From Cloeon dipterum (lineage: Eukaryota > Arthropoda > Insecta > Ephemeroptera > Baetidae), in contig NC_088786.1 in NCBI RefSeq assembly GCF_949628265.1, positions 16,120,001-16,184,000 of the forward strand: a DNA stretch of 64,000 nt. The letters are read 5' to 3'. Of this stretch, positions 1-10,712 are shown one piece after another (the first letter of the stretch is position 1; each line of letters begins with the position of its first letter). A model generated the notes under the pieces. It was not told the origin of the DNA. It did not search any database and saw only the letters and a program-made list of their open reading frames with translations. The position numbers and the translations under genes are program-made.

Positions 1-1706
1 AGTGCGAGTCCATGCCCATAATTATAATACAACAAGGTATTATATGCGCTCGACGCGAACAGTAATTCAGATTCGCGAGGATAGAGGTGCAGATTTACAA
101 TAGCGGTTCTCTTCATGGGTGGGCGCCTCGCACTTTTGTTCAGCGCTAGACCGATTGCAAGCACGGAGAGAAAATTAATCACACCTTGTGCTTTGTACCG
201 AGAATTCATGCCTGACAACCACACAATAAAAATTAATACGGAATCGAAAGGAAGATTAGTCTTCATATCGTATACATATCAATTTTTATTTGAATGAATT
301 AATTTATAACATAAATGCGTAGTTGCTTTTAAATCATTGAAATTTGCTTGATGGTTGATAAAGCCAAGAACTGCAATATCATAATTCCGAATGTGGATTT
401 AATTGTCAATCTCATTGATCCATCTGGAGGGCTGAGAAACTCAGATGTCATTTATTATCAGAAAATATATGACCACGTGCAATGCAGAGACTTCGGTCAA
501 TAAAAACAGTTTTAAACCATATTTATAATCGAAATCAATTTTATGCCCTATAATATTTATATATTTCATCGACACTAATAGGGGCAACACGTGTCTCTTC
601 TGGTTTCACCTCGAAAAAAATGAGCTTACAATTAGTAAAAGCTATATAATCAACAAGAGAAAAAAATTGTCAAAACAAATTACTGAAGATGGGAGCAGCA
701 TCAATTTTTATTGAAATGTATGGTTATTTATATACAGTTAAACAGCTCGCAATTGCATTATGTTTCGTGTTTATTTACTGTTCTTCTAGAAAGTGGACAC
801 TCTGAAAAATGTTAGTCGATCTTTAAAATTCCACAGCGCTATAGTTAGCTATACTTTGAAAGTTTGGTTTGGACTGAGATTGGTTTTGGTTCAGTGAAAT
901 TCTGCATCCAGTTTCACATTAAAATTTACCTGCATTTAAATATTTATCACAAAAAGTTCAGAAAATCTGGAAAATCCCTATTATTTAGTTATAAGACGAT
1001 ATACTATGGGATGAATTCCCTCTTCCAGGAGTTTTTTCTTTAATATTGTTTTAAATAAAGTAATATAAAATTAGCAAATTTCAATTTATTTTATTATATA
1101 ACAAAAGGTAAACAAATTTCTCATAGCGGTTAAGAGAAGGAAAAATATTAAAAGCATCTGGGTCCAGATCCACGGTTAAAAAGTAAGAGGGGATATTGAG
1201 GTTGGTTAGTATCACATCCAGCAAAGAATCAACTCTCAAGCCATCTAGTGTGCGCTCGCGCTACGACTTATCATGTATTTCTTGCCTGATTTGCTCTTTT
1301 ATTAGTTATGAAAACGATGAAAACATGAATATCAGATGATAAATTTTTATAATCTTTATGGCCAATTGTAACCTTTGGTTGTGGTAAAATAATAACATTT
1401 TTTTCACTTTGCTGCTCCTCTTTTAAGAATGCCATTTAATCCATTGATAATATTTTATGCAGCACGCTTAACTATGAAGCACGGCCGGTTGCATAACAAG
1501 TGATATGGTTTTGGTCCTCCACCGAAAATTCGTGTCTGTACCGTACGTACCATACTAAAACGGAGATTGAAAATGGTTATATAAGCATGGTTTATAGAGA
1601 AAAATTAGGTACTAAATAATATGACTGGCATACAATTTTTGTTGTGTTGTACATCTAGAATAGTTTCACAGAGTGGAGTTGTATTTTGTTGGAATCTATT
1701 TTCGAA
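1..1706. other. AT-rich stretch, no recognised gene
   Basis: I see no splice-linked coding exons here. The only frame of note is a short plus-strand open frame at 351-503 (50 codons from ATG to TAA), which I cannot match to any family and which may be chance. Confidence 0.5.
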
Positions 1707-1999
1707 CAACTATAATAATTGTTATCGTTTATTCTCTTTGTGTTCGTCGACACAAAGTTATGATCTTTTTTAAACAGAGGATTTCTCTAATGATTATATA
1801 GGTTCAAGAGGAACTTGAAAGGAATTTGTCATCATAATTATGCTGTGCGAACTGTTTAGATGCTGTGATTTTTGTTATTGTGCCAACAAACGGCCACTAA
1901 AGAAAAACTAATTACCTTGCTCTTTTTTACTGAGCACAATTGTGTGTCTAAATATATGATATACCAATTAATAAAATTCAAGTTTTGGCTATATTTTGC

Positions 2000-2005
2000 T
2001 TTATT
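2000..2005 (-). terminator. Poly(A) signal of the cuticular protein gene
   Basis: AATAAA on the minus strand, about 105 nt past the stop codon at 2109-2111. The same block is conserved in the second duplication unit near 4278. Confidence 0.55.
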
Positions 2006-2108
2006 TAATCATTTGGAGGACTACAATTTCAACAAAGGCCTGGGAGCTGGGGATCTCATAGAGATAAGTCATACATTCGTATTCAGTCGGTCGTCATAGA
2101 GAGCTCGC

Positions 2109-2894
2109 TTAGTAGGCATAGGTCACGGGAGCGGCGGCACCAGCGTAGGGATAGCTGTAGGCGGCGGTGTTGTAGTAGGCTCCTCCGTAGACGTAGGGAG
2201 CGGCAGCGTAGGGGGCGGCGTAGGAGGCGGTGTAGGGGTAGGCGGCAGCGGTGTAGGGGGCAACAACAGCGGGAGCGGCACGAGCGTAGACCAGAGGGGT
2301 GGTGGAGGCAGGGGTCTGCACTTCACGCTTGTGACGGCGGCTCTCGACAGCGACCACAGGGGTGCCCACAACGGGGGAGCTCACGTAGGCGGCTCCGGCG
2401 TAGGGGTAGGTCACCACAGGGGAAGCGACAGCAGCACGGGCGGCGGTACGGTAGTACTCGGCGGCAAAGTTAGCCTTGGCAGCCTTGACCTGCGTGGGGA
2501 AAAATAGGGGATAGAGCGATTAGAAATGTAATTTTTGGGGTGAGGATTTTGAGTTTGACGGGGCTCGGTGGGCATATTTACCTCAGCGGTGTCTTCAACG
2601 GGCTGAGGAAGACCACGAGAGGTGTCCTGGGAGGGGACAGCGACGGTTGGGTAGTAGACGCTCTTAGCAACGAAGGGGCTGCTGCCAGCAACATAGCCAC
2701 CCGCATAGGGGTAAGCTCCATACACACCCGGGTACACTCCAGCGGTGTAACCATACCCGAAGGGGGTAACCTGGGGGTCAGCCAGGGCGGCGACGACGAG
2801 GAGGGAGAAGGCGACCTGCGGAACAGAGAGCGACAAGGGTCAGTCAGGGGCCAGCCGGGCGTTGGGCGGCGGGGCAACTCACCAGGGACTGCAT
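2109..2894 (-). CDS. Secreted Ala/Tyr/Pro-rich cuticular protein, three exons
   Basis: A structural protein probably secreted by epidermis into the cuticle. Exons are 2894-2883 (four codons, M-Q-S-L), 2815-2582 and 2489-2109, all joined in phase 0 at GT/AG sites, giving 208 residues. A start exon of only a few signal-peptide codons is typical of insect cuticular protein genes. Residues 1-16 (MQSLVAFSLLVVAALA) form a signal peptide with likely cleavage before DPQ. Residues 17-78 are rich in Gly, Tyr, Val and Pro. Residues 79-100 (DTAEVKAAKANFAAEYYRTA) resemble the DTPEVAAAKAAHFAA-type helical motif of several arthropod cuticle proteins. The C-terminal half is low-complexity AAPY/YPYA sequence. 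There is a basic RRHKRE stretch near residue 124. I see no Rebers-Riddiford chitin-binding consensus, so it is a low-complexity class and the exact subfamily is open. A poly(A) signal lies at 2000-2005. Confidence 0.88.
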
Positions 2895-3755
2895 GGTTGT
2901 TGCTTGTCGAGTGTTGCTGAGGTACTCTGCGAATTGTCCCTCGACGCCCTGACTTTTTATACTCTGGACCAGGTGCTGAGATTCGGCAGGACGCCAGCCC
3001 CCACCTGATGGCCTTGGTGGGCTCCCTGACAGAGAAGCCGGTCGGCCGGCAGGTTGCTTCTCCGCTTGGGCGTGGTTTCTTTGTCATCCCCGGCCGCCGA
3101 GGTGCCCATCTCCGCAAAACCAGCTGCTGTTGCTAACCGACGCTAGCTCTGACCCGCGGGGTCGTCACTCAGGTCTAGTTCGCGTTTTTATATACCTGAT
3201 TGCGAGAGGCACGCATCGGTTGTGGGTGTCCTAGCGCGCTGTGTGATTATAATTTTGATAGCTCTCTCGCTCAAGGTTACGGTCATTTCCTTCGATTCGC
3301 GTTTCTTCACCTCTCGTCGGCGCGGCTCCTAATTTATGGCTACACTTTTTTGCGTGATTTTATCTTTTCCAGCGGCACTCAACATTTTTCTCATGCATAA
3401 TAAGCGTGGTTCTTAAGTACCGAATTTTAAAGCGTCAATTTTTGTAAATTTCTGGAAAAGGATTTTCAGAAGAAAAAAATAAGCAATTATGAAAAATAAA
3501 TACAATAAACTTTATTGAGGCTGTTAAATTCTTGTTATAGTGGCTGAACGAAGGGTGAAATAAAAATCACAATTATGATTCATTATGCGGCAGACGCACA
3601 TATATATGTCACACCAGGCTTGCACTTCGCTTCGCCTTTTTGTGTAGATCTTATTTTGTCTCACTCTCCTTTTGCGCCTGCCCTTTAAATTACTTTTGAA
3701 TTCATAGTTGAAGTAAAAAATTCTTACGAGACCCCGTTGAAATTACGAGCCTGGC
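2895..3755. other. Upstream flank of the cuticular gene
   Basis: This is the promoter-proximal region of the cuticle gene followed by duplicated flank. About 400 bp (roughly 3080-3490) have no counterpart in the second unit. The 3490-3755 part does reappear near 5255-5540. I see no second gene here. Confidence 0.5.
2953..2961 (-). promoter_or_regulatory. TATA box of the cuticular protein gene
   Basis: On the minus strand the sequence reads TATAAAAAG about 60 bp upstream of the ATG at 2894. That leaves room for a start site about 30 bp downstream and a 5'UTR of about 30 nt ending in ACAAGCAACAACC. Strong TATA boxes are usual for stage-regulated cuticle genes. Confidence 0.75.
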
Positions 3756-4384
3756 GTTGCTTCTTAGAAAGTAGAAAATTTCTAAATTTTACGATCTTTA
3801 TTTTATTTGAAGAATTTAATTTTGCACATTCATACTAAAAGCTATGAGCCGTCAGACTTTCGATTATATATTTTTTTATTTCATGAGCTACAAAAATTCC
3901 CTACTTAAATTTGATTGAAATCTGACTGCCACCAACATTTGTGCAACAGTCGACTATAGGTTGAACAGTAATTGTTGTCATTTATTCTTATTGTGTTGGT
4001 CGACACAAAGTTATGATCTTTTTTAAACATATATAGATACATACTCGTTCAGAAGATTTCTTTAATGATTAGGTTCAAGAGGAAACTTGATAGGAATTTT
4101 TCATCATATTCAGGCTGTGAGAACTGTTTAGAAGCTGTGATTTATATTATTTTGCCAACAAACGGCCAGTATAGAAAAACTAATTACCCGCCTGCTCTTT
4201 CTTTATCGAGTGAGCACATTTTCGTGTCCAAATATATGATTTACCGATCAATAAAATTCAAGTTTTGGCTATATTTTGCTTTATTTAATCATTTGGAGGA
4301 CTAAAATTTCATCAAATTCCTGAAGCTGGGAATCTCAAAGAGATAAGTCATACATTCGTATTCAGTCGGTCATCGTAGAGAGCA

Positions 4385-4845
4385 CAAGCGAAGGCAAAGT
4401 TTGTACTAAGCTCCTCCGTAGACCTAGTAGGCGCGTAAGCGTAGGGGTGGGGGCGTAGGCGTAGGGGTTGGTGGCAGCAGGTTACGGGGCAACATTAGCA
4501 GGAGCGTAGACCAGACTTGATAGCGCTCAGGTCACGCTTGTGACGGCAAACGACAGCGACCCCGTAGGCAGCTCCGCCGTAGGGGTAGGTCACCACAGGG
4601 GAAGCGACAGCAGCACGGGCAGCGGTACGGTAGTACTCGCTGGCAAAGTTAGCCTTGGCAGCCTTGACCTGCGTGGGGATAAATAGGGGATAGAGTGATT
4701 AGAAATGCATTTTTGGGGTGAGGATTTTGAGTTTGACGGGGCTTGGTGGGCATATTTACCTCAGCGGTGTCTTCAACGGGCTGAGAAAGACCACGAGAGG
4801 TGTCCTGGGAGGGGACAGCGACGGTTGGGTGTTAGTAGACGCTCC
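4385..4845 (-). pseudogene. Broken cuticular protein copy: exon 3 and end of exon 2
   Basis: On the minus strand this piece keeps the last part of exon 2, the intron and the exon 3 acceptor (exon start 4668). Exon 3 begins like the intact gene (VKAAKANFASEYYRTAARAA) but is cut by several deletions and frame changes. It reaches TAA at 4497-4495 after 57 codons, whereas the intact exon has 126. The rest of exon 3 is degraded to about 4385. No promoter or start exon precedes it in this orientation, because those parts were inverted (4866-5223). It is a decaying duplicate of the gene at 2109-2894. Confidence 0.85.
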
Positions 4846-4956
4846 CTATTTAAATTGAGCGGAAAAGCAAGCTGCCGGCCGGGTTCTCTGTAAGGGATCC
4901 CCCAGGCCCTCATGCGGGGGTTGGCGTCCTGCAGAATCTCAGCACCTGGTCCAGAG

Positions 4957-4966
4957 CATAAAAAGG
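4957..4966 (+). promoter_or_regulatory. TATA-like box on the inverted promoter copy
   Basis: CATAAAAAGG stands where the intact gene has TATAAAAAG, so the first T is changed to C. The surrounding promoter (CAGCACCTGGTCCAGAG) and 5'UTR (CAACACTCGACAAGCAACAA) are otherwise well conserved. The box now points to the plus strand. Confidence 0.5.
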
Positions 4967-5023
4967 CATTGCATCGAGGGATAATTCGCAGAGAACTGCA
5001 GCAACACTCGACAAGCAACAAAC

Positions 5024-5223
5024 ATGCAGTCCCTGGTGAGTTGCCCCGCCGCCAAACGCCCGGCTGGCCCCTGACTGACCCTTGTCGCTCTCTGTTTCGC
5101 AGGTCGCAGGTCGCCTACTCCCTCCTCGTCGTCGCCGCCCTGGCTGATCCCCAGGTTAACCACTTCGGGTATGGTTACACCGCTGGAATGTACCCGGGTG
5201 TGTATGGAGATTACCCCATTTAA
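5024..5223 (+). pseudogene. Inverted 5' half of cuticular gene; 41-residue open frame
   Basis: Exon 1 (5024-5035, M-Q-S-L) is followed by a GTGAGT donor. Exon 2 runs from 5110 to TAA at 5221-5223. Spliced, it encodes 41 residues: the intact signal peptide with one change (MQSLVAYSLLVVAALA), then 25 residues starting DPQVNHFGYGYTAG and ending GDYPI. The stop comes from ATTTAAATA at the inversion breakpoint, so everything downstream of the breakpoint is missing. A 7-bp duplication at the acceptor gives two AG sites (5101-5102 and 5108-5109), and only the second keeps the frame. It is most simply a truncated pseudogene. A short secreted peptide is possible because promoter, splice donor and frame are all preserved. 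Confidence 0.7.
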
Positions 5224-5540
5224 ATAATTTTCTAGAAAGGGAGTCTCAGTTGAAGAAATAAGGAATAAAGAAAAACAATTCAGTAAATTTTGTTGAGGCT
5301 TTTATGCCCTTGTTATGGTGGCTGAAAAGAGGGTTAAACAAAAACACTCAATTATATTGCATTATGCGGCAGACGCTCATTATCTTGCACCAGGCTTGCG
5401 CTTCGCTTTGCCTTTATTTTGCAAATAATCTTATTTTGTCTCACTCACCTTTTGCGCCTGCCCTTTAAATTATTTTGAAGGCGCATGTTGCTGTAGCAAA
5501 AAATAATTTCTTACGAGACCCTGTTGTATTTATGAGCGTG

Positions 5541-8500
5541 GAACGGAAAAAGAATGTGACAAATTCCCAATGTAAGCGATTCTGCGAGTTAAAATATATT
5601 TATCTTCACATCAAGTTATGCTTCAGAACCTTGAGACTCCCGAAAAATAAATCCCTTTCAGATTTTCAGAGGCCATTGAAATATCAGAATTGGAAAATTG
5701 GAGATTTAATAAATTTGTCTGTTGGTCGCAATTACAAATTAGCGAGCACGACGTGGAAGGTTAACAACAGAGAGTGGTTGGCTGCAAATATAAATTATCG
5801 AAAAGAGAGCATAACTGTATCATGCCGTTCCTGGACGTTTCCAAGCAATGAGTTTTCTGTATCGTAAAAATACCGAGCTAAATATCCACTTGACGACGCC
5901 TCTTCCTTCATAATAGACGGTTCCAGAAATCCAGTTCAAGTTGCTCGAGTAATAGGCAGACAGCAATTTTGCGTTGCCAACGCAACTCTGTCGATAGTCG
6001 CAAATTCATTGACCCTAAACCGAAAAGAGTTTACAACCACGTGTGTATAATGTAACATAAAAGCCACAATATTTTTCGAGGAAATTTTATCTCTGCGGAG
6101 CTTACGCAGATTAACCTGTTGTCAATCTGGCAACAAAACGCCAAGTTAATTGATTTGGCATTGAAACCTCTGTCTCTTATTCCGAGTGCGACCAAAAGGG
6201 AAAAGCGTTCCGCTTCATTTTTGCACATGTATGTCATTCCGATTTATATGTATTGTCTCCAGGCCTGGTTAATTTCTAATTGTTAAAAAGACTGGCTGAA
6301 TAACCAGTTTGGTATCACGTGCGAGAAAAATGCAAGGCCCTCCTTTGTGTTCTGACGAACAGTCCAAACACCCGTGTTGAATTTTTCTCCTGCGTTATAG
6401 TTTGGAGAGACGCTTCGCACAAAAAATGTTTGATAACATGACTTCGTGGAATCGGCTTACATGAGAATACCATTATAATTTGTCGAATTGCTATAGTATC
6501 ATTTCGCATGTTCCTCGATCAAGTTTTTTTTTCAAAGAGTTGTTTTTAACCTTCCATCAACTTTTCACTAAATTTTATCGAAATCACATTTTAAGGAATT
6601 CAAAATGACTTTGTATAACCTTTTTTCTTAAAACAGTCGCAAACTGAGCTGTTTTTTGTATGTAAAAAAGTTTGATTTTACCGATTTTAAATGTTTTTGA
6701 GCTTGGAAATAAATATACTAGAAAAACGAAAGCATTTTACTATAAGACAATGGGTTACAAAGCAATATATCCAGCAATAAATATTGTGTGGTATTTTTAT
6801 TGTAAAAAGGGAACCATGCACAAATTTTTAATGCTAATTTTTTTCAGATAAGTTGATTCAGACAGATTGCTCAGTGTGACATTCACAAGGGCAATGCTTC
6901 TGGAGGCCCACACAAAAATTTAAGCTGCCATACGAGCAGCTGTGAGACGCTCTGGTTTTATGAACGTGCAAATCTATACCCGATCTCACCGTCTGGTCTC
7001 CAAGTGCCCTGTTGCTATGCCATGAAGAGGCACAAGTTGCAATTCAGAATTCTACATCGGCTGAAGGGAGGGGCCCGATTTGAAATTTTTATTGCTTTTC
7101 CTGTACTTTTGCTTGCGGCAAGATGATTCGCACAATAAATATCATATACTGGACAACATTCTGGTTTTATAAGTCGATCATGAATCTTCAGGTTTAATGG
7201 TTTTATCTATTTTTATCAGGAGCTTTATTTATCGACTGAAGAAAAAAAGCGTGTCTATGTTTTTTTACTTTCAAGTGCATTGATCGCTTTATTCACTAAA
7301 TGCACAGCGTTTTCATTACTTTGAAATAATTCCTGCAAAAGTATTTCCTAATTAAGTCTGCAGAATTATGGGTAAGGGCAAGGTGTTGCAAAAAACCTGA
7401 CACCAAGGGTTCAGGTCCAGCTCTTCGCACCTATACGTGGCAAGACCGAGAATCGGAATAAATAGTGTGTATTTTAGAATGAAATCTGTCAGTCCACTTC
7501 TAAAATGGAAATCGGCAAAAGATCGTTCCCTTTATCCATGACGGCGCAAGCTGCATGACAAATGAATGTCAATATTGTCGGCTTCTGTTTATACGGTGCG
7601 TGATTTCGCAAGTTAATTACGTTACCAGGCACCGATCTCATTATAAGGTTTGTTATGAAGTTGAATTCTCGTGTATTTTTCATTTACGCAGAAGTGGCAA
7701 TGTGAACTCTACAACTTTCCTGGAGCTTAAGGATTTTTTTGTCAAACTCTTTTTGACAGGCTATACATGCATCAAAATTTTGTGATTTGGTCTTAACTCG
7801 AAATCTTGATAGACACTATATTGTAATTTCTTTGATGTATTTCTCGCAAACCTAATTTCATAGTACACCAAACGAATCACGGACTGAAAAAGAGCTCTTG
7901 TATAGGCAAAGAGCGGCAAAGAGTTAGAAAGAACAAAAACGAACTGAACCAGTTCCCATTCGTGCGCTTTGATAGAAGTTAAAAAACTCTTTACCGAGCA
8001 GGTTCCTTTTATTAAGTTCACTCTTAAAGATCTGTTTTAAATGCATCAGTCAGCACCAACAGCTACAGCTGAAACATAATTTACTTACCCGCCAGTCACT
8101 TATAAATTTGCCGACGTCTACAGAGACATTAATTCAATAATTAATGCAATTAACCACAGGTTTTGTTTCAAAATGTATTACAAATATTTTGCTGGAGGCA
8201 TAAATGAGGTCAAGAATCACTTTCAGTGATGAAATATCTTTACAAGTTGAACGAATTAATTGGTATATTATTTAATATTTAGAAGCAGCATATATTTTTA
8301 AATATCTAGCTATTCGTCAATGCTATATTTTATCATGTTATAATTTGAATGATAGAATGGTGTCACGTGAAGAGAGGAAAGTTTGTTATGTCTAAGAATT
8401 CACTTTGCAACATATCAATTCATGTTCAAGAGTGTTGTTTGCCAACATCCTGCTGTAGATTAGCACTGTTCCAGTCAGCGCGTATACGCATGTCACCCTC

Positions 8501-10690
8501 TCAGCATCTGCGGGCGAGTGGTTCCCCAGTGTGATCGGCGATTCCCACAGATTGCCTCCAACCGCTCGCAGCACCCCAGTGACACATTGTGTTGATTAGG
8601 TGAGTGTAATAAAATCTAATTTTTATTCTGCTTTGGTCCAGTGGCATAGATAAATAGTTAACCAATTACAGTCAATTGAAACACGCTCCTACTTTAACAT
8701 TAAATTGTTTCAATCACCTAGAATGTTTTTCGACTATGTCATGTGAGGGAAATTTTTTTCAATCATTAACCAAAGTTTTATGAGTTTTAGCTCATATTTT
8801 AAAATTAGTGCGCTTTCCATTATAATGTGATTAAATGCTCAAAATTGAAGGATACGTGTTCTCCTTATATTTAAGAGTTAAGTTGAATCAAGTTTCACAT
8901 CGAATATGGGCTTCCTCCGATGTCTACGAAATCCATTCCCAGAATTAATAATTTGTATTATTGGTCGTGCGGAAGAGTTTAAAATTATCGTGATTGCTAT
9001 GCTATCATGCATTTCACATGGAATTTTGCATTAAGTGTAAAATACTTGCGAATAATCTAATAAGAATCAATGGTAAAAATGCCTATAGACAAGAGGCGCT
9101 GGGAGAATTTTCAGCCAATGCTCAGACGTAAAAGTTTTCTGGTATCGTAACAAATTGTTCTGGATATAAGGATAATTTATTGAAGGCGCTAGGCATACAA
9201 CAATAAATTTATAAAAGATAAATTTTTACAGCTTTTTGCACCTTTGTCCAAGAAAATTTTGAGTCCGTATATGTTTTGAATAAGATACTTTTCACAGCAA
9301 TCGCAGCAGAATACAATTTTCATTTGGTTCATGATGAAAAAGAAAATGGATATCCAATGCAGAAAATTCGAATGAAATCATGTTTCTCTGGAAAATGAAG
9401 TATACCAGTCTTCACTCAATTTTATTTCGCAGTCTTACATAAAATTAAGCACAGAAAAATTTCCTCTTCTATTTCTTTGCGTAACATCAACTCAAACACT
9501 GTACTTTTTAAATAAAATCACGCCAAATTAGATCTCGTTCTAGCATATTTCACTCGTATTTTAACTCTATTTTTTCTAACAAAGTCATGTTGAGGTAAAT
9601 TTTCTAGTGCAAGCTCCTATAATGGTGGCGGGTAAAAATGTTTGTGCGCTCCGCAGACAGGGTAAATCAATCAGCGCGAGGCAGACGAAGGCAGCACACT
9701 ACATTAAATTACATCGAAAGGTGCTCAGTCAAGAGGAGCAAGCCATGAAAATCAATCAGATCGTGAGAGACGGTGCACAAATTAAATCACAGCCCCTGAT
9801 CGAGGATGACATATTTAAATGAGGCTGCAGAGCGGCCACAGGACAAAATGCCGCGTCAAGTGAGACGGGCTGTGTATGCGGGCGTAAATAATGTGCAAAA
9901 GTCAGTGAACCATGCATGCGGAGGGTCGAATGTCATTATCTCTTGCATGTCCTTGCCTTGATTGCATCCCCGTGGGACTATGTCAGGGCACACAGCGAAA
10001 TGAGCTGAAAAGTGACGAAATTTAATATGGACGCATTGCTGCGGCACCCTAATTGAGCTATTCAGGGCGGTCAAGGGTGGCAAACTTATTGGTTTAATTT
10101 TGAAACTCATTGTAAGTCAGAGGGGAGAACTCTTGTGTGTCTAAACTCTCCAACTAAAATCAGCCTCGCGCATCTGTTTGATAACACGGCATCGGCGAGA
10201 TGTTATGCAGCCTGTGTAGCGTATATGTGACGCGGGCTGCACGAGTCACCGTGGCAGGCGCTATCACAGTCTCCGCAAATGATGCTAACAATAAATTCGC
10301 CGATCTTTTATCAAACAATTCATGTAAATTTTAAATGTGCGTGGGTTAGCATAGAAAGTTTTCTAAATTTTGATCAATTTTCTGTTTTTCTGAACCGTTT
10401 ACAAAACAGCAAGGGTTGAATAGGATAGATCTTTCCAATCCTTTAAACTATATTTTTTTCTCTGGTATATATGATAAGTCTGTTATTTAATTAATTGCAA
10501 CAAAAACAAACTCAAAGATGCAGGATAAGACCGACAAGATAAGCAAATAACTTTAGAAATAAGCACTTATTCAAACCACAATAATCCCAAATTATTATTA
10601 TTTTTAGTTGTCTCTTGGAGGGCTGTGAAATTTATATTCTAAAAATCATTGCAAACTTTTGACTTTGTTGCTCAACATAATTTTGTCGAA
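5541..10690. other. Intergenic region, no recognised gene
   Basis: Mostly AT-rich. The longest open frames (for example 5475-5867 plus, 7761-8021 minus and 9607-9822 plus) match nothing I recognise and have no convincing splice partners. 9600-10270 is somewhat richer in GC and could be a promoter or enhancer for the GPCR gene that follows. Confidence 0.5.
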
Positions 10691-10712
10691 ATTAAATTTT
10701 TAGCTCGCAAGC

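Larger units (their letters stand above)
1710..3755. repeat. Tandem segmental duplication, unit 1 (intact cuticle gene)
   Basis: This unit can be aligned by eye with 3955-5540. Shared blocks include GTCGACACAAAGTTATGATC near 1750 and 3990, CCAACAAACGGCCA near 1885 and 4155, and TTGGAGGACTA near 2015 and 4293. Downstream of the gene, GCATTATGCGGCAGACGC-like sequence occurs near 3583 and 5343. About 200 bp of unrelated DNA separate the two units. Unit 1 carries the whole cuticular protein gene with flanks on both sides. Confidence 0.85.
3955..5540. repeat. Tandem segmental duplication, unit 2 (rearranged)
   Basis: This unit has the same block order as unit 1 at both ends, but about 370 bp in the middle (roughly 4850-5221) are inverted relative to it. 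About 45 bp of exon 2 and about 400 bp upstream of the promoter are lost. The flanks 3955-4385 and 5255-5540 align with 1710-2110 and 3490-3755. Confidence 0.82.

Noticed and set aside
2540-3117. Open frames on both strands across the cuticle gene 5' half
   Set aside because: They read through introns and the promoter of the spliced cuticle gene.
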